Shown: positions 30,321-37,079 of the stretch, piece after piece
Position numbering within the stretch: the first letter of the stretch is position 1
Layout of the letters: each line of letters opens with the position of its first letter
Assembly: GCA_022821265.1 (NCBI GenBank)
Contig: JAJEDW010000302.1
Span: 1-39,840 of the forward strand
DNA length: 39,840 nt
Source: Acidobacteriota bacterium
Lineage (GTDB): Bacteria; Acidobacteriota; Terriglobia; 20CM-2-55-15
Direction: 5' to 3'
The notes under the pieces: model-generated
What the model was told of the DNA's origin: nothing
The model's database searches: none
The model's input: the letters and a program-made list of their open reading frames with translations, nothing else
Made by a program: the position numbers and the translations under genes

Positions 30321-30353
30321 CCCCGGCGCCGGGGGCGCGGGCGTCTACGCCCG
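30321..30353. terminator. Paired palindromes between convergent genes
   Basis: A perfect 14-bp palindrome CCCCGGCGCCGGGG (30321-30334) is followed by the hairpin CGGGCG-TCTA-CGCCCG (30338-30353), which overlaps the stop of the minus-strand ATPase gene. There is no T-tract, so a bidirectional terminator role is only possible, not shown. Confidence 0.35.
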
Positions 30354-31589
30354 AGGCGGCTCGACTCCGTCGAGGGGCGCGTCCTGACGCCGGATGTAGT
30401 CGGCAAGCAGCGGAACGGCGAAGGAATAGCGGCCGTGGCGGTTCCTGTAGACCAGGCCCGCCGCGATCAACGACGCGAGCATCTGGTGAACGTGGCTGCC
30501 GCTGAACGGCTTGGCCGTCACGTCGCCCCGCTTCGACGCCTCCACGATCTGTCGCACCGTGAACTCGTCGTCGGCGCCCGGGAGCGACGCGATCACCCGC
30601 AGGAGCGTCCGCTGCCGATCGGTCGCCTGCGCCCACCGCCCTGAAAAGAAGTCCGAATCGAGCTTCCGGAAGATCGCGTCGACGGGAACCGACGGCATGT
30701 CGTCATCGGGGCGCCGTTGGATCCAGACGTCGAACGCCTCCCTGCAGATGAACTGGATGAAATAGGGATAGCCGCCGGAAACCCGGCAGATCGTGTCGAC
30801 GGAGGCGTCGTCGAACCGCACGGGGCCGGCCGCATCCTCGATCGGCTTCACGACGGCCTTGCGGCTGTGCGCGGGATTCAACCGCGAGAGAAACATGACG
30901 TGGAACATCCTCTCCGAGAACGTCCGCGCCTCGACGAGCTTCGGAAACAGCGTCGGCAGACCGGTCAACACCAGCATCAGCGGAAGCCCCTTCCTCTGCA
31001 GCGACTGGAAGACGTCGAGCAGCATGGCGAGCGGATACTCGTCCTTCCCGGCGTGGTCCGACAGGTTCTGGGCTTCGTCGTACGCGAAGACGACGCCTCG
31101 CCGGCCGCGTCGCGCCAAATGCGGCCACGCCAGCTCCAGGACGCCCTTGAGGCGGTCCGAAGCGAGTCCCGGCGTCTGATTGTGGATACGGACGAGCGTC
31201 TGGTAACCCAACCGCGACCCGGCGAGATCGCTTGGCCGGAGCTCGCCGGCGAAACCGAACGACGCCCCTCGGTCCGGGGCGACGGAAATTCCCGAGGTCA
31301 GAACCGCCAAATCCGCCAGGACACGTGTTGCGAGGCTCGACTCGCTGACGCTGGACGACTCCGAGAGGTCGGCGCCCGCCCACAACCAGCCGGACCCGAC
31401 GGCGCGGGGCTTGAACGTATCCAGTAGAACGGTCTTGCCGACGCCGCGAAGTCCCGTCAGAACCAGGTTTTCCAGGATCGGTCCCTGCTCGAGCAACTTC
31501 CCGAAATACTCGATTTCCGGATCCCGCCCCGCCAGATACGGCGGATAATGCCCCGCCCCCGGACGGAAGGGATTGGCGATCTCCGCCAT
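30345..31589 (-). CDS. Orc1/Cdc6-like AAA ATPase with C-terminal winged helix
   Basis: This is a 414-residue ATP-binding protein. The start of the domain reads YLAGRDPEIEYFGKLL, with the P-loop LTGLRGVGKTVLLD, Walker B GVVFAYDEAQNLSDHAGKDE, sensor region LPLMLVLTGLPTLFPKL and arginine-containing SERMFHVMFLSRLNPAHSRK. A C-terminal winged-helix-like part follows (RTLLRVIASLPGADDEFTVR and SHVHQMLASLIAAGLVYRNR). Such stand-alone bacterial Orc/Cdc6-like (AAA_16) proteins are common in accessory regions; their roles are mostly unknown. TAAGGAGG lies 7 bases before the ATG at 31589. An AT-rich operator-like region is directly upstream, unusual in this GC-rich DNA. Confidence 0.8.
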   Translation of the reverse strand: MAEIANPFRPGAGHYPPYLAGRDPEIEYFGKLLEQGPILENLVLTGLRGVGKTVLLDTFKPRAVGSGWLWAGADLSESSSVSESSLATRVLADLAVLTSGISVAPDRGASFGFAGELRPSDLAGSRLGYQTLVRIHNQTPGLASDRLKGVLELAWPHLARRGRRGVVFAYDEAQNLSDHAGKDEYPLAMLLDVFQSLQRKGLPLMLVLTGLPTLFPKLVEARTFSERMFHVMFLSRLNPAHSRKAVVKPIEDAAGPVRFDDASVDTICRVSGGYPYFIQFICREAFDVWIQRRPDDDMPSVPVDAIFRKLDSDFFSGRWAQATDRQRTLLRVIASLPGADDEFTVRQIVEASKRGDVTAKPFSGSHVHQMLASLIAAGLVYRNRHGRYSFAVPLLADYIRRQDAPLDGVEPPRA

Positions 31590-31596
31590 CTTCAGA

Positions 31597-31655
31597 CCTC
31601 CTTAGGCGTCAACATAATGTCATAATAATGACTAACATCATATGAATTTATGACG
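31597..31655 (-). promoter_or_regulatory. AT-rich promoter/operator region of the Orc/Cdc6-like gene
   Basis: TAAGGAGG (31604-31597) is a strong Shine-Dalgarno. Upstream, GTCAT-AATA-ATGAC (31619-31632) is a perfect palindrome that includes TATTAT on the minus strand, a good -10 candidate. Another ATGAC follows at 31650-31654. No convincing -35 was found. The tract is far more AT-rich than its surroundings. Confidence 0.5.
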
Positions 31656-31730
31656 CTCTATACGCACCCGGTGCATGCCCGGCGGCGCGGTTCACTGGAC
31701 GCCGACGCGGACACGGGCCACAATGGGGAC

Positions 31731-32471
31731 ATGAAACCCGCCCGGTGGATCTTTCCGGCGGCGCTCGCCGCTCTGGCGGCCGGCTTCGCCGCTCTTGCGG
31801 CCGGATGCGCCGCCGAACCCACCCCGATCCGCGCCTACGAGGCGCGGGGCGTGCTGGTCGACGTCCGCGAGGATCGATCCAGCGTCGTGATCTCGCACGA
31901 CGCCATCGCCAACTACATGCCGGCGATGGAAATGCCGTTTCCGCTTGCGCATCCGGACGTCGCGGACGGCTTCGAGGCGGGCGACGAGGTGGAGTTCCAC
32001 ATCGTCGTCTTCGACACGTTCGAATCCTCGATCGTGCACATGGAAGCCCCCCCGTCGCACGAGGGCCCCTTCCCCGCCTTCGCGCTGGAAGGGCTCGACG
32101 GCGGCGCGGTGACCTCGGCCATGCTCAAGGGCCGCGTGGCGATCGTCAACTTCTGGGCGTCCTGGTGCGCCCCGTGCCGCGAGGAAATGCCCGTGCTGGA
32201 CCGCCTGCGGGACGCCTACCGGGAGCAGGGGCTCGAAGTGGTCGGCATCGCCCAGGACCCGGAGAACATGGTCGACATCCGGGCGCAGGTCGCCGAGCTG
32301 GGCATCGACTACCCGATCGCCGTCGGCGACGGCGTCCTCGAGGAGGCCCTCGGCGGCGTCTGGGCCATCCCGACGACGTTCGTCCTGACGCGCGACGGCG
32401 AGGTCGCCGACACGCACGTCGGTCTCGTCACCGAGGCGGCGCTCGAGCGCATCATTCGCGAGCTGCTGTAG
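31731..32471 (+). CDS. CusF-like/TlpA-thioredoxin fusion lipoprotein
   Basis: This 246-residue protein starts at the ATG at 31731, the upstream part of the ORF-track entry being non-coding. The signal ends in a lipobox (ALAALAAGFAALAAGC). Residues about 36-104 are a CusF-like copper-binding domain (YEARGVLVDVREDRSSVVIS, His in SHDAI and the Met-rich NYMPAMEMPF). Residues about 112-246 are a TlpA/ResA thioredoxin with FWASWCAPCREEMP (CAPC at about 146-149) and the cis-Pro in VWAIPTTFVL. The pair suggests a periplasmic membrane-anchored redox protein in copper handling or cytochrome oxidase assembly. It is followed by a clear intrinsic terminator. A stand-alone gene. Confidence 0.88.
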   Translation: MKPARWIFPAALAALAAGFAALAAGCAAEPTPIRAYEARGVLVDVREDRSSVVISHDAIANYMPAMEMPFPLAHPDVADGFEAGDEVEFHIVVFDTFESSIVHMEAPPSHEGPFPAFALEGLDGGAVTSAMLKGRVAIVNFWASWCAPCREEMPVLDRLRDAYREQGLEVVGIAQDPENMVDIRAQVAELGIDYPIAVGDGVLEEALGGVWAIPTTFVLTRDGEVADTHVGLVTEAALERIIRELL

Positions 32472-32557
32472 CCGATTCGGCCGGCGATACGCCGCGAACG
32501 CATCCCGGATCGGACCGGTATCGGATATCATGACGGTCGGGATTCCGGGACCATGGC

Positions 32558-32590
32558 ACGCCCAAGGGCCGCGAGCCGCGGGCGTTTTTT
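32558..32590 (+). terminator. Intrinsic terminator after the CusF-TlpA gene
   Basis: ACGCCC (32558-32563) pairs with GGGCGT (32580-32585) around a GC-rich inner loop, followed directly by a run of six T (32585-32590). It lies 87 bases past the TlpA stop and before the hicB start, which argues that hicB begins at 32607 and not at the upstream ATG at 32553. Confidence 0.65.
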
Positions 32591-32606
32591 CGTTTGGCGA
32601 GTCGCC

Positions 32607-33050
32607 ATGAAAAATCCAGAGGCCACATCCGGGGTTGGCGGACGGGCGGTAATCGCCGGTTACGACGTGCGTCTCGACGCATGGTTCCGGCGAGATGGCC
32701 GCGCCTGGCTGGCCTGGTGTCCGACCATCGACGTCATGACGCAGGCTTCCAGGAAAGAGACGGCGTTCGCGTCCCTGGAGGAAGCCGTCCAGCTTTGGTT
32801 CGAATCCTGCATCGAACGCGGCGTGCTGGCCGAAGCTCTGCACGAGTCGGGCTTCAGCGTGCGGACGCCGGGCGAGGATTCGCCGCGGAGATCGAACTTC
32901 GTTCACGTCCGATACGTCGCCGCCGAAGCCCCAGCCGCCGCGCTACGGTTTTCGGTAGGACACCGGCGGGGGTCCGACTACATAGAAGGCGTCATTCCGG
33001 CGAATCTGGCGGAAAGTCAGCTCGGGACCATGGCTCGTGCGAGCCATTAG
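32607..33050 (+). CDS. hicB: HicB-like antitoxin
   Basis: This protein has 147 residues from the ATG at 32607; the earlier ATG at 32553 lies inside a terminator. The core YDVRLDAWFRRDGRAWLAWC, followed by PTIDVMTQASRKETAFASLE and EAVQLWFESCIERG, is the partial RNase-H-like HicB fold (strand, strand, helix, helix). The C-terminal part (RRSNFVHVRYVAAEA and ESQLGTMARASH) carries no recognised DNA-binding domain. HicB binds and blocks the HicA mRNA interferase and usually represses the locus. Its stop overlaps the start of the hicA remnant by 14 bp, giving the antitoxin-first order seen in many HicBA systems. Confidence 0.75.
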   Translation: MKNPEATSGVGGRAVIAGYDVRLDAWFRRDGRAWLAWCPTIDVMTQASRKETAFASLEEAVQLWFESCIERGVLAEALHESGFSVRTPGEDSPRRSNFVHVRYVAAEAPAAALRFSVGHRRGSDYIEGVIPANLAESQLGTMARASH

Positions 33051-33251
33051 ATGGAGGGAACTCGTCCGGATCTGCGAGCAAGAGGGCTGGTCGTTCGATC
33101 GCCAGAGAGGCAGCCACCTTGTGATGACGAAGCCGGGGCGTCGCGCCCCGTGGTGATCCCGAAGCGAAACGGGCTGAAGGAAGACATCGTCTTCGGCGTC
33201 GGGCGAACCATCGGTCTGCCGAATCACGAACTGCGGCGCCGCCTGGGATAG
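33037..33251 (+). pseudogene. hicA: HicA-like toxin, frameshifted
   Basis: From the GTG at 33037 the frame reads VRAIRWRELVRICEQEGWSF, then DRQRGSHLVMTKPGRRAP, the HicA dsRBD-like N-terminal half with the catalytic histidine in GSH. It then hits TGG TGA (stop at 33156). The next frame continues the same protein: RPVVIPKRNGLKEDIVFGVG and RTIGLPNHELRRRLG to the stop at 33251. The two halves join perfectly if the four C at 33146-33149 were five (GCC CCC GTG). A one-base contraction of a C-run has therefore broken the toxin, unless it is a sequencing error. The ORF-track entry 33051-33251 is the second half with a false N-terminus. Confidence 0.78.
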
Positions 33252-33383
33252 CCGACGTCCGCCGACGCTCCACGCAGGGGCTGCCGTCAACCCGCGGACG
33301 CATCGATCGGACGCGCATCCGACGGCGCACGCGTCCCGACGATTCCGTTGGCGACGGGACCCTTGGGAGACGTTGCCCGAGTC

Positions 33384-33815
33384 TCAATCCTCGCGCGCGG
33401 ATCCGGGTTCGGCCAGGAACCGCCGGACGCGGGCGCGGATGGCGTCCCGGGCGCGGCGGAACGCGTCGAGCTGGCCGGGGCCGGTGATCTCCGCCGGGTC
33501 GGGAAAGCTCCAGTGGAGCGAGCGCGCGCCGGGGAAGACGGGGCACTGCTCGCGGGCGTGGTCGCACACCGTGATCACGCAGTCGAACGCCCGGTGGCGG
33601 TAGCCGTCGACGTTCTCCGAGGCGTGGCCGTAGATGTCGACGCCCGCCTCGGCCATCGCCTCGACCGCGCGGCGGTGCAGCCCCTTGGGCGCCGTGCCTG
33701 CACTACAGACGTCGTAGTTCTCGCCTCCCAGGGTGCGCAGCCAGCCCTCGGCCATCTGGCTCCGGGCCGAGTTGCCCGTGCAGAGGAACAGCACCCGCGT
33801 CGAGGATCGTGTCAT
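33384..33815 (-). CDS. arsC: Arsenate-reductase/low-Mr tyrosine-phosphatase family protein
   Basis: This 143-residue protein starts at the ATG at 33815. The phosphate-binding loop CTGNSARS (Cys12, Arg18) lies in VLFLCTGNSARSQMAEGWLR. The two resolving cysteines are visible in VITVCDHAREQCPVFPGA (about 84 and 91), which marks the thioredoxin-coupled ArsC branch of the family. It reduces arsenate or acts on phosphorylated protein. It is the last gene of the seven-gene minus-strand operon, 20 bases after sixA. A phosphate-stress context suggests that arsenate entering by phosphate transporters is the substrate; a tyrosine-phosphatase role is less likely. Confidence 0.85.
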   Translation of the reverse strand: MTRSSTRVLFLCTGNSARSQMAEGWLRTLGGENYDVCSAGTAPKGLHRRAVEAMAEAGVDIYGHASENVDGYRHRAFDCVITVCDHAREQCPVFPGARSLHWSFPDPAEITGPGQLDAFRRARDAIRARVRRFLAEPGSARED

Positions 33816-33835
33816 GGCGTTCCCCGTCCCCCGGT

Positions 33836-34339
33836 TCAGCGCGCGAGGCGGCGAAGCTGCCGGGGCGTGAGCCACCATTCCAGCGTCGCCCCGCGCGGTT
33901 CGATCCTCGGGCACAGGAGCTTGAACGACCCGCCCTTGCCGAGCCGCAGGTCCACGTCGGCGCGGCCCGCGAGCAGGATGGATCCGATCGCGGAGAGCTG
34001 AGGCTCGTGCCCGACGACCATGACCGAGACCATGCCGCCCAACCGGCCGGCCAGCTCGGAGACGGCATCCTCGGGCGCGACCTCGGCCGCCAGCGGCGGG
34101 AACGTCTCCAGCCGGTGGCGCGCGTCGAGGACGCCGGCGACGATCTCGGCCGTCTCCCAGGCGCGCGCGTAGGGGCTGGAGAGGATCAGGTCCAGCGCCG
34201 CGCCCATGCGCGCCAGACCGCGCGCGCCGCGCCGCATGCGGCGCCGGCCCTCCGCGGTCAGGGGGCGCGCCGCGTCGTCGGGGTACTCGATCGGGTTCCG
34301 CTCCTCGGCGATCGCGTGGCGCAGGACGTAGAGTTCCAT
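33836..34339 (-). CDS. sixA: SixA-like phosphohistidine phosphatase
   Basis: This is a 167-residue histidine-phosphatase-superfamily protein. The catalytic RHA motif (Arg7-His8) is in MELYVLRHAIAEERNP. The second histidine is in VMVVGHEPQLSAIGSILL, and an SSPYARAWETAEIVAG helix is conserved. It removes phosphate from phosphohistidine or small substrates in the cytoplasm. It starts 3 bases after the stop of the CHAD gene, and a SixA-CHAD neighbourhood is often seen in polyphosphate loci. The rival long ORF 33384-34346 in another frame is a shadow. Confidence 0.88.
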   Translation of the reverse strand: MELYVLRHAIAEERNPIEYPDDAARPLTAEGRRRMRRGARGLARMGAALDLILSSPYARAWETAEIVAGVLDARHRLETFPPLAAEVAPEDAVSELAGRLGGMVSVMVVGHEPQLSAIGSILLAGRADVDLRLGKGGSFKLLCPRIEPRGATLEWWLTPRQLRRLAR

Positions 34340-34342
34340 GCC

Positions 34343-35251
34343 TCAACCGGCCTTCCCGGCCCGGGCGTCGGCGGTGTCAGCCGCGCGCGAGGGCCGGAAG
34401 AAGCGGATCTCGTCGGCCACCTCGACGAACGCCTCGATCAGGCCGGCGCGCCGGCGCCGGACCTCGTTCTCGGCCACCAGCACGGAGGTGCGCCCCGTTC
34501 GCCGCCGGTAGGCCGCCATGGCGTCCAGCAGCGCGCCGGCGTCCTGGATCGCGCCCATGCGGTCCTGGAACCCGCGCATGGCCTCCAGGCGCTCGGGCGT
34601 CCAGTCCCGGCGGGCCGGGGCGACGATCTCGGCCATGTACCGGAACTTCTTGAACGCCAGGCGCACGCGGTGAATCGTTTCCGGCCGGCGCCGATCGACG
34701 CATTCCCGGACGACGACCACGCGGCGGTGCGCGTCTTCCACGGCGGACTGGATCCGGAGCCCCACCTGGGAGTCGACCTCCGGGTCGAAGCCGGCGATCA
34801 TGGCGTCGAGAACGCCGTCCGTGCGGCGGAGGAACGTCTTCAGGCTCCACTCGCCGAGCCGCTCCCGGGCGCGTTTCGCCAGGCGCCGCTCCCGGCGGTC
34901 CAGGGCGGCGTGGAAGGCGGCCAACTGCGGGAAGCCGGGGAGCAGCGTCTCGACGAGCCCCATCTGGACCTGGACGTCGCGCATCGCGCCCAGATCCTTC
35001 AGCCGGCGGCGGATGGAGCGCCGCAGGCGGATGAGGCCCGGCACGGGCGCGGCGGCGTCCAGCAGGGCGACCATGGACAGAAGGCGCCGCGACGCCACGC
35101 GGAGGTCATGGACGGCGGCCAGGGCCGGCTTGCGCCGCGCGCGCCGGAGACGGGCCTCGAAGACGCGGCGGCGCTGGTCGAAACCCTCGATGAGCAGGCC
35201 CAGGTGGGGCGCCTCGAGCAGGCGCTTCAGGCGCTGGACGTCGACGGCCAC
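34343..35251 (-). CDS. CHAD-domain protein
   Basis: This 302-residue all-helical protein is built on the CHAD fold: conserved histidines and basic residues in ALAAVHDLRVASRRLLSMVA, SIRRRLKDLGAMRDVQVQMG and ETIHRVRLAFKKFRYMAEIV. CHAD domains bind polyphosphate through a positively charged pore and are found on polyphosphate granules. It lies in an operon with an exopolyphosphatase-like gene and sixA, in agreement with that role. The protein ends with a basic/Ala tail. Granule localisation is known for the family and inferred here. Confidence 0.9.
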   Translation of the reverse strand: MAVDVQRLKRLLEAPHLGLLIEGFDQRRRVFEARLRRARRKPALAAVHDLRVASRRLLSMVALLDAAAPVPGLIRLRRSIRRRLKDLGAMRDVQVQMGLVETLLPGFPQLAAFHAALDRRERRLAKRARERLGEWSLKTFLRRTDGVLDAMIAGFDPEVDSQVGLRIQSAVEDAHRRVVVVRECVDRRRPETIHRVRLAFKKFRYMAEIVAPARRDWTPERLEAMRGFQDRMGAIQDAGALLDAMAAYRRRTGRTSVLVAENEVRRRRAGLIEAFVEVADEIRFFRPSRAADTADARAGKAG

Positions 35252-35257
35252 GGAAGC

Positions 35258-35632
35258 CTACTCGAACGCCGTCTTCATCATCTCGCGGACGGCCGCTTCG
35301 ATGCGGCGCAGGTCGCGCCGCCGCCCCTTCCGGGGCTTCAGGTCCAGCCCGTCGAGCACCGCGGTCCAGTTCCGCATCGTCCGCGTCTTGGGGCGGCCTC
35401 CGGCCGAGACCTCCGAGGCGCCTTCCAGGAAGTCGACCAGCGTCGCCACGTCCGAATCCAGGTTGGACAGGTAGGCGTCGGTCACTTGCCGGGCCTCCGT
35501 CCGAAGATGCTCCAGCCGCGCCACCAGCCCGCGCTCGACGGCGGACGCGCGCCCCCGCTTCGGCCGCTTCACTTCCTTGACGACCACGGCCGTGGACGAG
35601 CGTTTCGGCGCCTTGGATGTCTTCCGGGGCAC
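35258..35632 (-). CDS. Basic hypothetical protein of the polyphosphate operon
   Basis: This is a 124-residue Lys/Arg-rich protein (PRKTSKAPKRSSTAVVVKEV start, then KPRKGRRRDLRRIEAAVREM at the end). The middle forms acidic amphipathic helices (LVARLEHLRTEARQVTDAYL). The N-terminal tail looks histone-like and could bind polyphosphate or nucleic acid. Spacing is 8 and 6 bases to its operon neighbours, so it is co-transcribed with the tmk-like genes and CHAD. No family recognised; a granule-associated role is a guess from position and charge. Confidence 0.75.
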   Translation of the reverse strand: MPRKTSKAPKRSSTAVVVKEVKRPKRGRASAVERGLVARLEHLRTEARQVTDAYLSNLDSDVATLVDFLEGASEVSAGGRPKTRTMRNWTAVLDGLDLKPRKGRRRDLRRIEAAVREMMKTAFE

Positions 35633-35640
35633 GCGGACTC

Positions 35641-36324
35641 CTAGTTCAACAGGCGCCCGATTTTACCAGCAAGTTCCCGAAAGATGGTCCGCGGCGACCG
35701 GTTTCCGTTGATCGTGTCGAACTCGTAGACGGATTCCATGCGCCGGAACTCGATCTGGATCTGCCGCTGGTAGCGGACGAAGTTCTCGTACATGTTGCCC
35801 GTGCGCCGCACGTCCATCCCGGCCTCCCAGTAGTCGAGCATGCTGTTCTTCCTGAAGTTGCGCTCGGCCAGCACCCGGGGGCTGACGGCCAGGTAGAAGA
35901 CCGCGTCGGGAACCAGCGCGATGCCGTAGACCTGCTGCAGCCACTCCGGCTCGGCCCCCCGGACCAGCGCGCGGGCCATCAGGGTGTAGATGTAGCGGTC
36001 GGCCAGGACGACGAACCGGGCGCGGAGCGCCGGCACGATGCGGTTCTCGAGCTGGTCGGCGAAGTCCGTGGCGTAGAACAGCGTCAGCGTGCGCGGGCTC
36101 AGGATGTTGCCCCGCATCGCGTCGTCGAGCTCGCGTCCGACCAGCCGCGAGCGCTTCAGGCCGACGTCGACCGTGGGGTGCCCGTCGCGTTCCAGCGCGT
36201 CGCGCAGGAGCTGGATCTGCGTGGAGCGTCCCGAGCCGTCCGCGCCCTCGACGACGATCAGCTTCCCGGGCAGCGCCTCGCTGTCCATGCCCGGCAGCCC
36301 GTGTCCGTAGGATCCCTTCGGCAT
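35641..36324 (-). CDS. Thymidylate-kinase-like P-loop protein 2 (Lys-to-Arg in P-loop)
   Basis: This 227-residue protein starts at the ATG at 36324, sharing one base with the upstream stop. The start at Met13 is the alternative. It has a P-loop GADGSGRST in LIVVEGADGSGRSTQIQLLR, where the usual Lys is Arg. The tmk-like DRYIYTLMARALVRG motif follows, then NSMLDYWEAGMDVRRTGNMY and a C-terminal helix. It is a paralog of the gene just upstream (36324-37079), which keeps the Lys. Such duplicated 'thymidylate kinases' beside Ppx and CHAD may phosphorylate nucleotides or act on polyphosphate. The Arg variant may be weak, altered or a regulatory partner. Confidence 0.8.
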   Translation of the reverse strand: MPKGSYGHGLPGMDSEALPGKLIVVEGADGSGRSTQIQLLRDALERDGHPTVDVGLKRSRLVGRELDDAMRGNILSPRTLTLFYATDFADQLENRIVPALRARFVVLADRYIYTLMARALVRGAEPEWLQQVYGIALVPDAVFYLAVSPRVLAERNFRKNSMLDYWEAGMDVRRTGNMYENFVRYQRQIQIEFRRMESVYEFDTINGNRSPRTIFRELAGKIGRLLN

Positions 36325-37079
36325 CAGGTCTCCCGGGGCTCCCGGCCCGCGCGATGGCCGTCGAACTCGCCCGCCAGCCGGTTCAGGGCGGCGGCGTAGG
36401 AGGGCGGAATGCGCCAGCGGTGGTGGCCGAGGTCCATCCGCTCCTCGACGATGCGCCGGACGCGGACCTGCTGGGTTTCCGGCGACGCGGCCGCGTCGAT
36501 CTCCGTGAAGCCGAACTCCTCGGAGAGGCGGCCGTACTCGTCCTGGATCAACCCCTGGAACAGGCGGAAGCTGTCGTAGGGGTCGGGCGACAGGCCCATG
36601 TCCATGCCGGCCTCGTGGTACTTCAGTTGCGGGCGGCCTTCCAGGATGCGGCCCAGCGCCACCTCGAGCGGGACGTTGAAGTACAGCGTCAGGTCGGGCC
36701 GCCGCGCGTAGCCGTAGAGTTGCCGCAGCCACCGGCGGTCGCACCCGCGGACCGCGTCCCGAGCGAACGCGGTGTAGACGTAGCGGTCGGCCAGCACGAT
36801 GGCCCCGGCGTGGAGCAGCGGCAGGATCGTCCGGTCGTAGCGGTCGGCAAAGTCGGTGCAGTGGATCAGCGAGAACGTCGTCGGGGTCAGCAGTTGCCGT
36901 TTCTTGGCCTTGCGGGTGGCCTGCCGCACGATCGACGACGAGTTCCACTCGGTGAAGAACACCTTGTAGCCCCGCAGCTCGAGCCACCGCTTCAGCAGGT
37001 AGAGCTGCGTGGACTTGCCCGAGCCGTCCAGGCCCTCGACCGCGATCAGCTTTCCCGGGATGTCGCCGGATCGGTTCAT
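36324..37079 (-). CDS. Thymidylate-kinase-like P-loop protein 1
   Basis: This 251-residue protein starts at the ATG at 37079, overlapping the ppx stop (ATGA). The P-loop is canonical: LIAVEGLDGSGKSTQLYLLK. The DRY-type motif is VLADRYVYTAFARDAVRGCD, and the lid-like region is LKYHEAGMDMGLSPDPYDSF. The C-terminal part (DLGHHRWRIPPSYAAALNRL) extends beyond a standard dTMP kinase of about 210 residues. It is next to the paralog with an Arg P-loop. Being the second gene of a polyphosphate-type operon, it may serve another nucleotide or polyphosphate reaction rather than housekeeping dTMP synthesis, which cannot be settled here. Confidence 0.82.
   Translation of the reverse strand: MNRSGDIPGKLIAVEGLDGSGKSTQLYLLKRWLELRGYKVFFTEWNSSSIVRQATRKAKKRQLLTPTTFSLIHCTDFADRYDRTILPLLHAGAIVLADRYVYTAFARDAVRGCDRRWLRQLYGYARRPDLTLYFNVPLEVALGRILEGRPQLKYHEAGMDMGLSPDPYDSFRLFQGLIQDEYGRLSEEFGFTEIDAAASPETQQVRVRRIVEERMDLGHHRWRIPPSYAAALNRLAGEFDGHRAGREPRET

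Noticed and set aside
32553-32606. Upstream ATG as the hicB start
   Set aside because: The stretch contains a hairpin followed by six T, a terminator for the preceding gene, and no ribosome binding site before it.
33051-33251. 66-codon ORF as an independent gene
   Set aside because: Its second half is the C-terminus of HicA; the first half is an out-of-frame reading of the HicA N-terminus.
33809-35644. 611-codon plus-strand ORF
   Set aside because: Shadow of sixA, CHAD and the basic protein genes, which show clear motifs on the minus strand.
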